This document shows positions 46,072 through 57,178 of a stretch of DNA of 64,000 bases, in pieces; the stretch's first letter is position 1; each line of letters starts with the position of its first letter. The stretch is from Tilletia caries (taxonomy: Eukaryota; Basidiomycota; Exobasidiomycetes; Tilletiales; Tilletiaceae). Where the stretch lies: the NCBI GenBank assembly GCA_032718865.1, contig JALUTQ010000039.1, forward strand, positions 1,240,001 through 1,304,000. Reading direction: 5' to 3'. The notes beneath the pieces were generated by a model that was not told the DNA's origin, did no database searches, and worked only from the letters and a program-made list of their open reading frames with translations. Position numbers and translations under genes: made by a program.

Positions 46072-47404
46072 ATGCCACTGCCTCTTCCAGGTAATGCCAC
46101 TGTTTTTCCCCGCCTCACTCACTCACTCACTCTCTCACTCCTCCGTCTTCGCAGCCATCGCAGCCGCATCTGCTGCAACCCGCAACAACATCAACTCCGC
46201 TGCTGCTACCACTGTCGGCGAGGACAACGCTCGTTCTTCGTCCGACCGGTAAGTATCCCTTTCCGTCGCTCATGCTGCTCGCTCATCGCTGCCGATCTCT
46301 CTTCACCTGATACAGCGCCAGGATCAGCGAGCTCAAGGGCCGTGAATGACAACCTCCCGGCTCGTCAAGGGAAACATGCGCGACATGACTCTATCAAGCC
46401 GCTCGCGAAGGAGACGCGTCGGACTCAAGGCGTGCGCCTTCGCAGAGATCACCCGCCAGGCTCAGGAGAACAACTCTCCCCGAAGCCGCTGCTCGATGTC
46501 GAGCTCGCTTTCCAAAGAGGTGAGTGTATGCGCTTGTCAGAGCTCGGCTGGTCGAGGTGAATTGCTCACGCAGTCTGTCTCCCTCATCAGTCGGAATTAC
46601 CTTCTCGCCTGGACGACCGGCTCTTGAATCCCCTGCAGCTTCCTCTGCGGCATCGGCGCGGGCGTGCTGATCGCCCTCGGCGGCAAGAAGACGACGAAGA
46701 CGGACGAGGTGGAGGTCCGGCTGCGAGCTGCGTTCGCGGAGCGGGAGAGGGAGTATTTGGAACGCAAGAGGAGGGTGGAGGGGAGTAGTAGTGATGAGGA
46801 TGATGCTGGGGGAGATGATGGGGGAGAGAGTAGTGGGGATGAGGGTCAAAGGGAGCGGGCCGGGATCGCTCGGAGTACCACAGTCTCTCAATTGGAGGCT
46901 GCCGTCGCAGCAGGGACAAGCACGTCGGCTCCCATCCCAAGCTCGTCCGCAGCGCTCTACCACCTCAACCAGCACCACCACCCGAGCCCGGTCCGACCGG
47001 TCGCTCATCGTGGGCTTGTGCAGCCGCTGGATGACGGCTCTGGGGGGGAGGATGATGACGGGGAGACGAGTAAGGAGGAGGAGGAAGAGGAGGGCGAGTT
47101 CGTGCCGGACGCGAATGCGGATGGTATCGCGTTAACTCCTCTCAACCCATCGTCACGCAGCACGAACGACGACCAGCCCTCGACGGTCGGCCCCGAAGCG
47201 GGACGCCAGCCCGCCACGTCGCCATCGTTGTCGAGGACAGGGGCGCTGAGCTCGCTGCAGCATTTCGAGGATCGTCTTGCGTTTGTAGACGGCTCGGCAT
47301 CACTCCAACAAGCGGAGGCGAGGGAGGAGGAACGTACGCAGGCTGGGGTTGCTACTGCGGTCTTTGGACTTGGTGGGATGCAGGGTGTCAAGGACTCGAA
47401 TTGA
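46072..47404 (+). CDS. Unknown acidic protein with possible membrane segment (right-arm copy)
   Basis: Counterpart of 12142-13474. The last exon starts at about 46637 (FLCGIGAGVLIALGG) and ends KDSN at 47404. Its internal exon shows the same ambiguous frame as the left copy, so that ambiguity predates the duplication or reflects a splice pattern I cannot resolve. Confidence 0.45.
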
Positions 47405-47603
47405 TGGAAGAAGGGGGGGAGGGGAAGGAGGATAGGAGGATCGCTGGGACAGTTTTTTTTAGTTTTTTTTTTTGCAGATATCAGGATACGCTCGCCCTTG
47501 TACTAGATTTGCCTTGCTACACTCTCGTTTCGCCATCTTTGGCTTATAGATTCGCTCATTTCTCCACTTCAGGTCCGTTCATCCAGCGGGAATCGCATCT
47601 TCG

Positions 47604-48363
47604 ACGCCCGCGTCACCGTGCGTTCCACCCGGGAACACGGGCCGGTTGACCGAGCTCATTCGGCGTCTTGCGTGTTCGGAGATATGGACCTGTTCCACAG
47701 CAGTTTGGAGTTTTGGAACGGCACGAGAACGGGTGACCAGTCCCCGCCTCTTACCACGATGCGCGACAGTCGAAGCGGCGCTCAGTCGCACAGACGGCTG
47801 ACAAGTGACATGCTCCCGTGCTGGTTGCTGATGTCCATAGACTTGCGTGCGGAGCTTGTGCGGTCGAAGGACGAAGCTGCAGTACGGGCTGAGGATGCCG
47901 CTTCAAGCTTCAAGCTCTGTACGGTGCCGAATGTTCAATTGAAGATCCAGCATGCTGGGTCCTGAGGCCTGAGTCCTGACTACTGACTACTGACTCCTGG
48001 GAAGCTTCGGGAGCAAGGACGCGGCTGACTTTATCCGGGGTCGAGAGTCGAGAACTTTACACGGTTGCGGGCGACTTCCGCCGTGCGTGGCTTGGGAAAG
48101 TGGGTGGTCGGTCGCTGGTGGGACGATGCCTGGACTTCAAATTTGAGATTCGTTCATTGTTGACGCGAGGCGCGAGCGCGTGCTCCCTTTCTTCCTCCCC
48201 CTCACAACCTCAGAATGCCTTCGACTTCCATCCGGGCGCTCAGTACGCTCGCCATCACGACCACTCGCGAGCCCAGGTGCTGACTGCTGACAAGCTTCCG
48301 GTGAACGCTCACTGTAAACAGTAAGCGTGTCTGATCGGCGGCCCATCCGCGCGGACTCGAGCC
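47604..48363. other. Unique region between the duplication edge and SCAP gene
   Basis: Contains no recognisable gene. A 115-codon frame (47618-47965) shows no domain. The part before 48364 is the SCAP promoter/leader. The sequence just outside the arm is not the missing part of the MLH3-like gene. Confidence 0.5.
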
Positions 48364-51300
48364 ATGAACTTGCCGCCCCCGCCCCCGCCGCTCGAGGCCT
48401 CGACAAATGGAGTTTCCCATCGCCATCAGGCAGGCCTGCAACAGCCGCCACAGCACGCGACTCAGAACAGCGACAGCAGTGCGGGCGCGAGCAATCACTC
48501 CGGACTCCACGTCCCGCCTCAAAATAGTCTGCCCAGCCCTCGCAAAGCCAGTGGTCAAGAGCCTCCATTATTCGGCTCCGGACAGACTCCGCCCAAGAAT
48601 GCACCCTATCCAAGCCTCAATCCAGGAAAGCGCCGCACACGGGCTGCAGATCGTGTGGACTCCCGCTCTGCCATAGCCACTCGCAATGCAGCCATCTCCA
48701 CGCTCGAAGCATTCAACGCCGATCTCGAGCGCCGATTTCGGAGACATGGCCGATACGTCTCTCGACATCAAATACGCGTCCTTCTCCTGTGCAGTCTCGT
48801 TATCACCTCGCTTTTCTACCCTGCCGTCGGTATCTACTTCTGGTCCTCCAAAGGTGGGCCAGGCGTGACCCGCGGGTCAGCTGCGTCGGTCTGGCGCAGT
48901 CTTTCAACACCTTTCATCGATAGCTTCATTTCCAGCGGTCGGAAGCATCACAATTCGATCCGAGATCTGCGCATGATCTGGGACGATGCCACAGATATGC
49001 GCGCTCTCGACGCGAAGGACGCCCGAGCTCTGTTCGGCAGCTCGCCGCAGGTCCCGGACACATCCATTAGACATCCCCTGTTTCCTTACGGCGGCGTTCC
49101 CCTCGTTCAGGGCCACCATCACCACGATGGAGATGGAAAGGAGTCGGACACGCATCCGTCCGCGGATGACCTCCATCGAAAGCCCAGCCGACCGTCGTGC
49201 CGAACAGTTCGCGTCGAGCACGTTTTCGTCACCACTGACGACGTGCTCACAGGCCAGGCACATCGCTTTGGAGTACTCGAACCGCGCATTTTGAGCTCTT
49301 CCCTTCGACTTCAGAATTCCATCGAGTACATTCTGCGCGAAAGAGATCCAAAGCGGAGACAACGGCTCGGTTCGAGCGCATACAGAATACCAGAATGCGC
49401 CCGTGTGCATCGAATCGAAGATCTCTCTGCCGGTATCCCAGGCGAGTTGGCAGGTGCTGCGGAAGGTTCGGAGGACGAGGTAGTCCCGCAGGCAGTCAAG
49501 GAACCAGAGTGCTTGACGCTATCTCCCAATGATTATTGGGCATCCGACGCCCAAGCTCTGATGGCAGACACGGCTCCAACACAGACAATCCTACAGTCTG
49601 TGCGCAATCTCACCGACCGGAGCATCCCACTGCGAATCAGCACCACCCTCGCCGGTCGATGGCATCTCTTCAAGAAATTACCCCGGGCAGAGCATTTAGC
49701 GATGACGTTCTTCTTGGAGGATGAGACCGCTGGGGATGACTGCTCGCAAGGGCAGGATACATCGGTCAGGAAGGAGTCGCAGAGTGTGGCTATGAGTTCT
49801 AGCCATCGGGCCTGGATGCAGATGCTTGCCAATGTGACTGCCGGGCAGGTCACCATTATCCCATCCGAATATGAGGAGGCGAAGGAGCTCCTTCTCCAGG
49901 TATGTCGATCCACATGGCTCACAGGACGGTGGTGACCTCGATCGCTCATCCTCTACTATCACTGTCTCTGCATTGCACAGTTCACACCGGACAACCCGCG
50001 TGCGAGTCTTCCCGCCAGCAAACTTCTGCTGTTCGCGGGATACTTCTCCCTTGCTGCATATCTTGCGCATGGTTTGCTGAAGATGCGCAATGTGCACTCG
50101 CGCCTCGGTATCGTTTTCACCTGCATCACCGAGCTTTGCATCAGTCTGATCACGAGTGTCAGCATTTGCGCACTCATTGGTGTTCGCCTTACTTTATTGC
50201 CCTGGTGAGCATGCGAGCAGAGCTTCGTTTTCTTTTTGTACATGATACAGCTTGTTTGACGCTTCTGCTATGATGTGCAGGGAAATTCTTCCCTTCGTAA
50301 TCGCTGTCATCGGCTCGGAGAACATGTTCAACCTTACTGCCGCTATAGTAGACACGCCTGTCGACCTGCCCGTCACTTCTCGAGTGGCCATCGGTCTCAG
50401 CCAGGTCGGGATTCCCATTCTGATCACTGTATTATCGGACGTCTTCCTTCTCGGCACGATGGCTTTCTTCATTACGGTTCGGGCGGTGCACGAGTTCTGC
50501 ATCTTTGCGATCTGCAGTCTGGTCATCGACTACTTTATGCAGATGACTTTCTTCATCACAGTTCTCAGCGTCGATCTTCAACGTCTCGAGGTCAGTTTGC
50601 AGCCCTGTCCCCCTCATAAATGCTGCGTTCTTTCCACTGAAGACTCGTTTAATAGCTCGCGGAGGTGTTGGCTCAAGGCGGCCGGGTGCCTGCCCCATCA
50701 TCTCTACAAAACGCCCAGAATCCAACAGGAGTTGACAAAGCGGATACACCCGCGATGCAGCGTTTCTTGCGAAGGGGTTCGACAAGCTCTCGACGCTCAA
50801 GCTCTTTGTTGCAGAAGGGCGGAAGGGCACTCTGGCGCGCTCGAACTGCGCGAACAGCCAGTCTTTCCCTCCTCATTGGGCTGATGTTCGGCATCTATCT
50901 TTATTACGGCACAGGCTATCCGCAGGCTCCTGATTTCCCGTACCCACTACACGCTGCGACTGCTATGGCCTCTTCGAGCTCGCAGGCCAGCAGCGACAGC
51001 TTGCCAGACGGCCTTGGCTTCGACCCGCTTGCCCACCTTTCGGCAAGCTCTGAGGAAGCAAACGCCATGAGGCAGCGCCTGCAGGTGCCTTGGTGGATTG
51101 CATCTCCATCTGGACCATTCTGGCATGCTCTGAATCCACAGGGTGCTCCAAAGGTCCGCGTCCATGTTGAGCCTTGGACCATCATCAGCTTGCGGTCTGC
51201 GCATCCGCACTTCGATGGTCCCACGAACAAATCGTTTGCGGTCTGGGCGCTGTTCCGGCCACGCATTCGGGCGGTCATTTGGTTCTTGAAGCTGGTGATC

Positions 51301-53250
51301 CTGCCAATCACGGGCACAACAACCCTACTGTTCTTCCTGCTGTTGTACCTTCTCAAGGACACAGATTTGCTAGATGCGCAAAATGGCAAAGACGAGGCCG
51401 AGACTGACACGGATCGAAGCGATGACGAGGTCGACGCAGACAGCCACGGCCCCGCGCTCGATCTCACATTCACGCCCGCTGGAGCTGGTCACGCAGCCGA
51501 CATTATGCTGACTGCAACGAGTCAGGCGTGGGTGGCCAGCATCGATGCTACTGGAAAACTCTCGTATTGGAGATACAGTCGCAGCAAGCGTGTCTCGCCG
51601 GTGTCTGTCAAGCATTCGTCGTACGCAGGTCCCGATGGCGCTCGGCCCACCGCCCTGGCGATCACTTCCGCCGGAGGCCTGGTAACAATCGGCTTGTCTG
51701 ATGGGCGCATCTGTATCGTGGTTTTGTCAACAAGCAAAGTCAATCCCTCGTACGACCCTGCGACTGGTTCGGACCCGGTTCCGACTCTCCCTGTCCAGAA
51801 CATTACGATCCACGATGGTGATGGCGAGCAAGCGCACGTTGTCATCGTATCACAGCACCGGGACGGCTCAGCATGGCGATGGGTTCTGGACTCACGCAAA
51901 CCTAGTTGCATTGTGCGTGCTCGATCTCATTGCAGATGGCAGGCCTTCAACGTCTCGATGTGCTCGCCAGCGCTCGACAATACGGGCCACACAGTTCATC
52001 GACTCTTTGGTTTGGCCTCGTCGAAGTCCGTGCTGGAACTCCGAACGTGTAGCGTCGAGCAGGACAAAAGTGTCCGAACTTTCAGCGCGCCTCAAACTCA
52101 AGGCCGGCTCATGCGATGCGCGGCATTAGCATCGTTGATGCCCATTCAGCAATCCGGAGGGCCCAAGGAGATCTTGAGCCTGATCACAGGGTCTTCGGAC
52201 GGCACGGTTGACCTGTGGGATCATCAGTCTTCGAACCATCTGGGATCGGTTGAGCTCGGCAGTGGGCCCATCACGTCGCTTCGAGTGATAGAGGAGCGCG
52301 AACGGGGCACCATCCTCGTATGTGCATCGATGAGTTCCTCGGTCGCCCTTCTTCGACTGTCTTACGGGGGCCACACAGAGGGCTCAGTCACTGCCTCGAT
52401 GTCGCAGAGTAGTGTGGGCGGCTTGCCGTTCACCCCGCTGGGCAACTATCGAACACCTGCTGGCATCAAGTTTGCATCACCACCGTGGGCTGCGCCTCCG
52501 GCGGTTTCCACGTCCACCAGCTTGGCTCCCAACCTGCCAGCCCCCTTCGAAACGTACCGGCTGAGCGGGCATAACGGCAGTATGAAGTATCGCCGAAACG
52601 GCAGTTATTTCGGCAGCGAGGTCGGCAATTCGTCGATGTCAGGCTCTGCTCTAGGGATACACGAGTCCGGAACACAGGACAGCATCGATCCTCTGTCCAG
52701 CCCCAATGAGCCTTCCATTCCCCTCCCATCGCTCAGCCCTTCGGGCCCGCAACCGATTGTGATTCAAGATCTGGGCCGGATCGTGAACGAGCGTGGAGTG
52801 ATGGAAGTTGTCAAGCAGAGCATTCTGGTCGGGATTCGGAGACGGTTTGGGCTGTCGAGGACGGGTGGCGCTCGCTGGGAGGCATGGGCCCTCGATACGA
52901 GCCGGGACTTGCACATGCAGGATGGAACGGTTGAAGTGATTGCTTCCGAGCTTGATCTTGACCATTGCGGCTCTGCAGCAGGACCGGTCCGACTGATCGA
53001 CTCACGCCCGTCTACAGGGAACCTGCCATCCCCGTTCCAGTCGACTCGGGAGGTTCCCCGGATCGTAGCGGAGCCAAGCACAGGATCGCGTGGCATGCTC
53101 TCCTTCACGCAACTGCACAGTATTCGAGAGCTGGTCACCTCGACACCGATGGTGGCGATTGCGTTCGGAAATGTGGTGGCCACGCTATCACTGCGTATCT
53201 TTGAGCCGGAGCCGACCAGGAGGATCGGCCGCGATCGCAAGCAAAGGTAG
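48364..53250 (+). CDS. scp1: SREBP cleavage-activating protein (SCAP/Scp1) homologue
   Basis: Sterol sensor that escorts the membrane-bound transcription factor SREBP in the ER-Golgi system. Four exons: 48364-49899, 49981-50204, 50281-50589 and 50656-53250. A disordered, Pro/Gln-rich N-terminus precedes a first membrane helix (VLLLCSLVITSLFYPAVGIYF) and a long lumenal loop. A sterol-sensing domain follows, made of several helices (SLPASKLLLFAGYFSLAAYLAHGLL; EILPFVIAVIGSENMFNLTAAIVDTPVDL; IPILITVLSDVFLLGTMAFF; HEFCIFAICSLVIDYFMQMTFFITVLSVDLQRLE). After another helix (ILPITGTTTLLFFLLLYLL) comes a WD40-like cytosolic half, e.g. LITGSSDGTVDLWDHQSSNHLG. Order and length match SCAP rather than HMG-CoA reductase or Ncr1. 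The frame is intact. Confidence 0.88.
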
Positions 53251-53498
53251 CGGCCCCAAGGCCCAAAAATCGAGGACAATTCCACGCCAGTTTGCACAAT
53301 TTCTTCACCTTCGGCGAACGTACATAACAATCAACTGGACCCGCACAGAACTTCCTGCAGCATTTCTCTTCGTCCTTTATCCTTTATTCATTGTGTAACA
53401 TGGCCGCATGCACCGAGTCATCTCAATCTTTTTTTGGCATTTCGGAGCCCTGGCGCTGGCTGAACAGTACATACTAAAGACACAGACGGTGACCGCGG

Positions 53499-55498
53499 CT
53501 AGGATGACGACGTGAGGAAACCTTTGAGCGCCAGTCCGACATTCTGAACGTCAATCCTGTCCGGCGGAAGCAGAAGAGCGGAATCGACAACATCGTCAGT
53601 TCCTCCCGACTTGCTCTCAAAAGGTAGCAAGGGTACTCACAAGAAGCTGTCATGTCCGTGAGGAGCGTCGATCTCGTAGTAGGTGACACGTTCATTGCCA
53701 TTCATGCGCAAACACTCGGCGAGTTCTCGCTGCTGCTCGACGGGGAAGAGGATGTCTGACTGGACACCAATGACAAGGACGGGCTTGGCACGAAGATTCT
53801 CCAAGCCTCGGGCCAAGGAAGGAACGTATGCGTGCGCAGCATACGATGAAAGGGTGGAAATGTGCGGTCTTGGCCGTTTCGACGACGGTGTCGCTAGATC
53901 GATGGCTGAGCCCGCCTCCTCATCGGTCGTGTGCGGAATTTCGTCCTTGGCTTCTGGATGGTCGGGACCCCAGATCTCAAGCGCGTTCTTTCTCCGTCTA
54001 CGTCGCAAATCTGCGAGGGAATGGTCGCTCATGTCGAACAGATCCATGGCCTTGCTGATGTAGATGAGTGAGTTGGCATCGTACTTGAGGCAGAAAGCCT
54101 CACCCTGATGGTCGATATACGTTTCAATCAAGAAGTCGGGGCAGAGTGCTGGATCAAGCTCAAGGTCTGGGCGTGGTTCCGAGGAGGAAGCAGTCGGTGA
54201 GGATGCTGAAGGCTTTGATTGGGCTGGACGTCGTCGTTGGCGCCCGAAGCGCTGTTCCCACTCTGGACCGGAACGGTACGTGATGGTAGCGATCTGTCGC
54301 GCGAGCTTCATGCCGGTGTGCGGAGGAATTCGGTCTGGACCGTAGTAGAATCCGCGATTCCAATTGGGGTCGGACATGAGAACTGAGGAAGAAAACACAA
54401 ATCAGCATCTGGCTGGGAGCAATAAGTGACTAAATGCTGCTACTTACCACTTCGTTGTGCGTACCGCAACGCAATGCTGCCGGGAGCGCTTCGAGCGCAG
54501 CCGCTGATGCTGACCACCCGCTCTACCCGCTCAGGAAATAGATGCGCTGCAGCTATGCTCTGCATACCACCCATGGATGAACCCACGGACGCATAGAGTG
54601 ATGAGATGCCGAGCTGGTCAAGAAGGAGGAACTGGGCGCGGATCATGTCAAAGAGAGACAGAATTGGGAACCTTGTTCCCCATCGTTCCGTGGCGTCTTG
54701 CTGACCTACCGAGGCCGAGAGGGGAGAGCTGGAGGAGGAGGCAGAGGAGGCGACATGGTCTTCGCCTGCGTCCGTATATGGCGACGATGGGCCGGTGCTG
54801 CCATAGCAACCCCCGAGAACATTGGTGCAGATGATGAAGAAGCGATTCGTGTCGAGGGCTCTGCCAGGGCCGATATAGGCTTGCCACCAGCCTGGCTGTG
54901 GATTTGCTTCGGTAGCCGCAGCGTGGCTGCTCGCGCTCAAACCGGTATGAAGCAGGATCACGTTGTCGCGCGCCTCGTTGAGCTGTCCCCATGTCTCATA
55001 CGCCAGAGTGAAGCCGGTGGGCAGGAGTCCGCCATAGTCGAGGAGGAAGGGCTCGGTATACGTGAAGGTGTCGTACCCGGACACGATGTTTGCGTATGCT
55101 GGCTCGGGGACCGCAGAGTGCTGAGGGACCGCTCCTGCAGCATGATCTTGGGACCCTGCCTGCTGCGAAGATGCATCGGCCGTCGTGAGAGCGGGAGCTT
55201 GCGCTCGAAGGCGCTCCGCCCGGCTCTCGTTGGCGTCGACGCAAGGGAAGCTCACGGACGGCGTCGGGGCCTTGCCTTTCAGGTTGTTCGTGTTCGTCGG
55301 CGACCTTGTGAGGGTGGAACTGCAAAAAGCGCGGGCTTCGACTCGTCCCCGTCCCGAGCGCGACGCAAAATCTGCACCAAAAAGTTGAGCCTCGCACAGC
55401 GCAGGCAGCGCACGCTGCACGCGTCGCAGGGCCGACCTCATCTCTGGATTGTCTGCCAGAACGAGCAACCTCGACGTCGCCTGCTGGGATCTGGACAT
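53499..55498 (-). CDS. MetX/Cys2-type serine (or homoserine) O-acetyltransferase, probably mitochondrial
   Basis: Alpha/beta-hydrolase that acetylates serine or homoserine for sulfur amino-acid synthesis. Exons 55498-54448, 54382-53641 and 53613-53499 give 635 residues in one frame. A basic, Ser/Arg-rich N-terminus of about 130 residues looks like a mitochondrial presequence. The core has [55 protein letters not shown] and the nucleophile elbow [54 protein letters not shown], the catalytic-Asp region [15 protein letters not shown] and catalytic His DAPHGHDSF follow. The [12 protein letters not shown] pattern resembles fungal CysA/Cys2 serine enzymes more than Met2, but substrate cannot be settled by reading. 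It is divergent from the fRMsr gene. Confidence 0.85.
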
Positions 55499-55925
55499 GC
55501 TCCCCCGATGATGCTTTGCGCTAGGTCATGGTCCTTTCCGGTGCTTCCCGGCAGATCTTCCGGAACACCCCGAATGGCGGCATTGTGGAGGCCAAGTTCG
55601 CCATTAATATTCGGAGCTCGGGGCGCTCGTCTTGTCCACACTCCGCACTCCACCTTGCAACGCCATTCATCGCGACTTGGTAGCCATCGTTGCAGCGGCC
55701 TGCCTCGCTCGTACATACGTTCGCTCTGACTGCTGACCAGCCGGAACCACGCCCACGTTTGTGTCCCGGGCGCAAAGCAGACGCATATAAATTGCTGGCT
55801 GATCCTTCCTTCCTGGACCCCTCTGCCTTCCCCCGTTCACTCTCTGTTCATCTCCCAGCATCTGTCTGCTCTATCTCGTCTTCCTTCTCGAATAGCTCTC
55901 GCAGTCGCATATCCCACCGGTAATC
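55499..55925. promoter_or_regulatory. Shared divergent promoter of O-acetyltransferase and fRMsr
   Basis: 427 bp separate the two start codons. A possible TATA (cgcatataaatt, about 55780) points toward the fRMsr gene. Both genes act in sulfur amino-acid biology, so co-regulation is plausible but not shown. Confidence 0.45.
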
Positions 55926-56783
55926 ATGGTTCAGTGAGTGTGGTTCTTGTCACCACGGACGCGCAGTCATTTCGACGCGACTGATTTTTTCCCGACCTTA
56001 CGCAGCGCCGACGCAGCATCCATTCCCGACGATGTCAAAACCAAGGCGGACTTCTACGAGCATCTTGCAACTTCTCTCGACGCGCTTTTGGGCGGGCAGC
56101 GCAACTGGGTCTCGAACCTCTCGAACGCAAGCTCTGTCATCTACGCGTCTCTGAATCGCTTCCCTGCGTGGGCAGGCTCAGAAGATCAGTCCCAGGCGCC
56201 AAAACCTGTGAACTGGGCTGGATTCTACCTTCTCTCGCCCTTCTTCCCCGGAGCGCCCTTTCCCGCCAAGCGACCGACCCTGTTATTGGGACCATTCTGC
56301 GGTCTGCCGGCATGTCAGCAAATTCAAAGTGTACCGGGTCGAGGTGTATGCGCCGACGCGTCTTCCCTGTTACCCCCGCGGGCGCTGCGCGTCGACGACA
56401 CAGACGCATACCGTGAGTGTGTTTATCTTCCAGCTTCGAGCGGAGCAGGTGACGCCTGACAATTCATCTTTCTCCCTTATGCAGCCGGTCACATCGCGTG
56501 TGACTCAGCCTCTAGGTCCGAGATTGTGGTACCAATTGTTGTCGCTCGCTCAAGATTATCGCCGCAATACCAGGAGGCTCTCGCGCGCGCTTCGGCATCT
56601 GCGGACAAGCAAGCAGGCACTGGCAACGCAGAGGCTCTCGCGTGGGGAGGACGCGGTGATGGGGATGAGATCATCGTCGGCGTACTCGACATTGACTGCG
56701 AAGCGCTCAGCGGCTTCGACGAGGAAGACGAACGCGGCCTGACGCGTGTCGCGAAGATCGTTTCGGATGCGTGTGACTGGTAA
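55926..56783 (+). CDS. Free methionine-R-sulfoxide reductase (GAF-domain fRMsr)
   Basis: Reduces free methionine-R-sulfoxide using conserved cysteines in a GAF fold. Exons 55926-55933, 56006-56412 and 56485-56783 total 714 bases (237 residues). Conserved blocks are NWVSNLSNASSVIYASL, VNWAGFYLL, LGPFCGLPACQQI, GRGVCADAS, YPGHIACDSASRSEIVVPI and IIVGVLDIDCEALSGFDEEDERGL. The cysteines expected in the family (PAC, GVC, IAC) are all present. It is somewhat longer than the usual 180 residues because of a Gly/Ala-rich insertion before GVLDIDC and an extended FPGAPFPAKR loop. The first coding exon is only eight bases (MVH). Confidence 0.9.
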
Positions 56784-57178
56784 TCGGCATGGCCAGATTT
56801 CCTCACACACATTCGCATTCAAGTCTGCCAGCATTCGTGACGCATCTGCATAGAAGGGCCTGCAACTGAATCAGATCAATGAGGAGATTGAACCCAGGCA
56901 ATACAGGAGGCTCTCGACGTCCAGCTTCGTTCTTCTCAGCGCCTCAGCACGTCCGTAATTCCACTTCCTTGTTCCCGCACGGACCATGGTCGTTCCTGCG
57001 CTACTTTCATGTGACACACCTTAAATTTCATGCACTTCAGGGACAGATGAGGTTGAGTTGTGCCGATATGCACGAATTTCCCATTTCACATCCTTCCTGA
57101 GCTCGACGCGGGACGCCCCTCACGCTTCTCAGTTCCACACACAACCCTCACACAAAGGATCGTAAGAATTCCGTGACA
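56784..57178. other. Intergenic region between fRMsr and VIP1
   Basis: About 395 bp with no coding region seen. It contains the 3' end of fRMsr and the leader of VIP1. Confidence 0.5.

Larger units (their letters stand above)
39297..47603. repeat. Right arm of the inverted duplication (likely donor)
   Basis: Reverse complement of 11945-23488 without the pogo-1 insertion. It is contiguous with the complete pyridoxal kinase gene and its glutaminase keeps the frame at the compared sites, so it is the ancestral arrangement. Arm identity is very high, including introns. Differences are mainly single bases, homopolymer lengths and a C/G run near 13810 and 45715. Confidence 0.95.
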
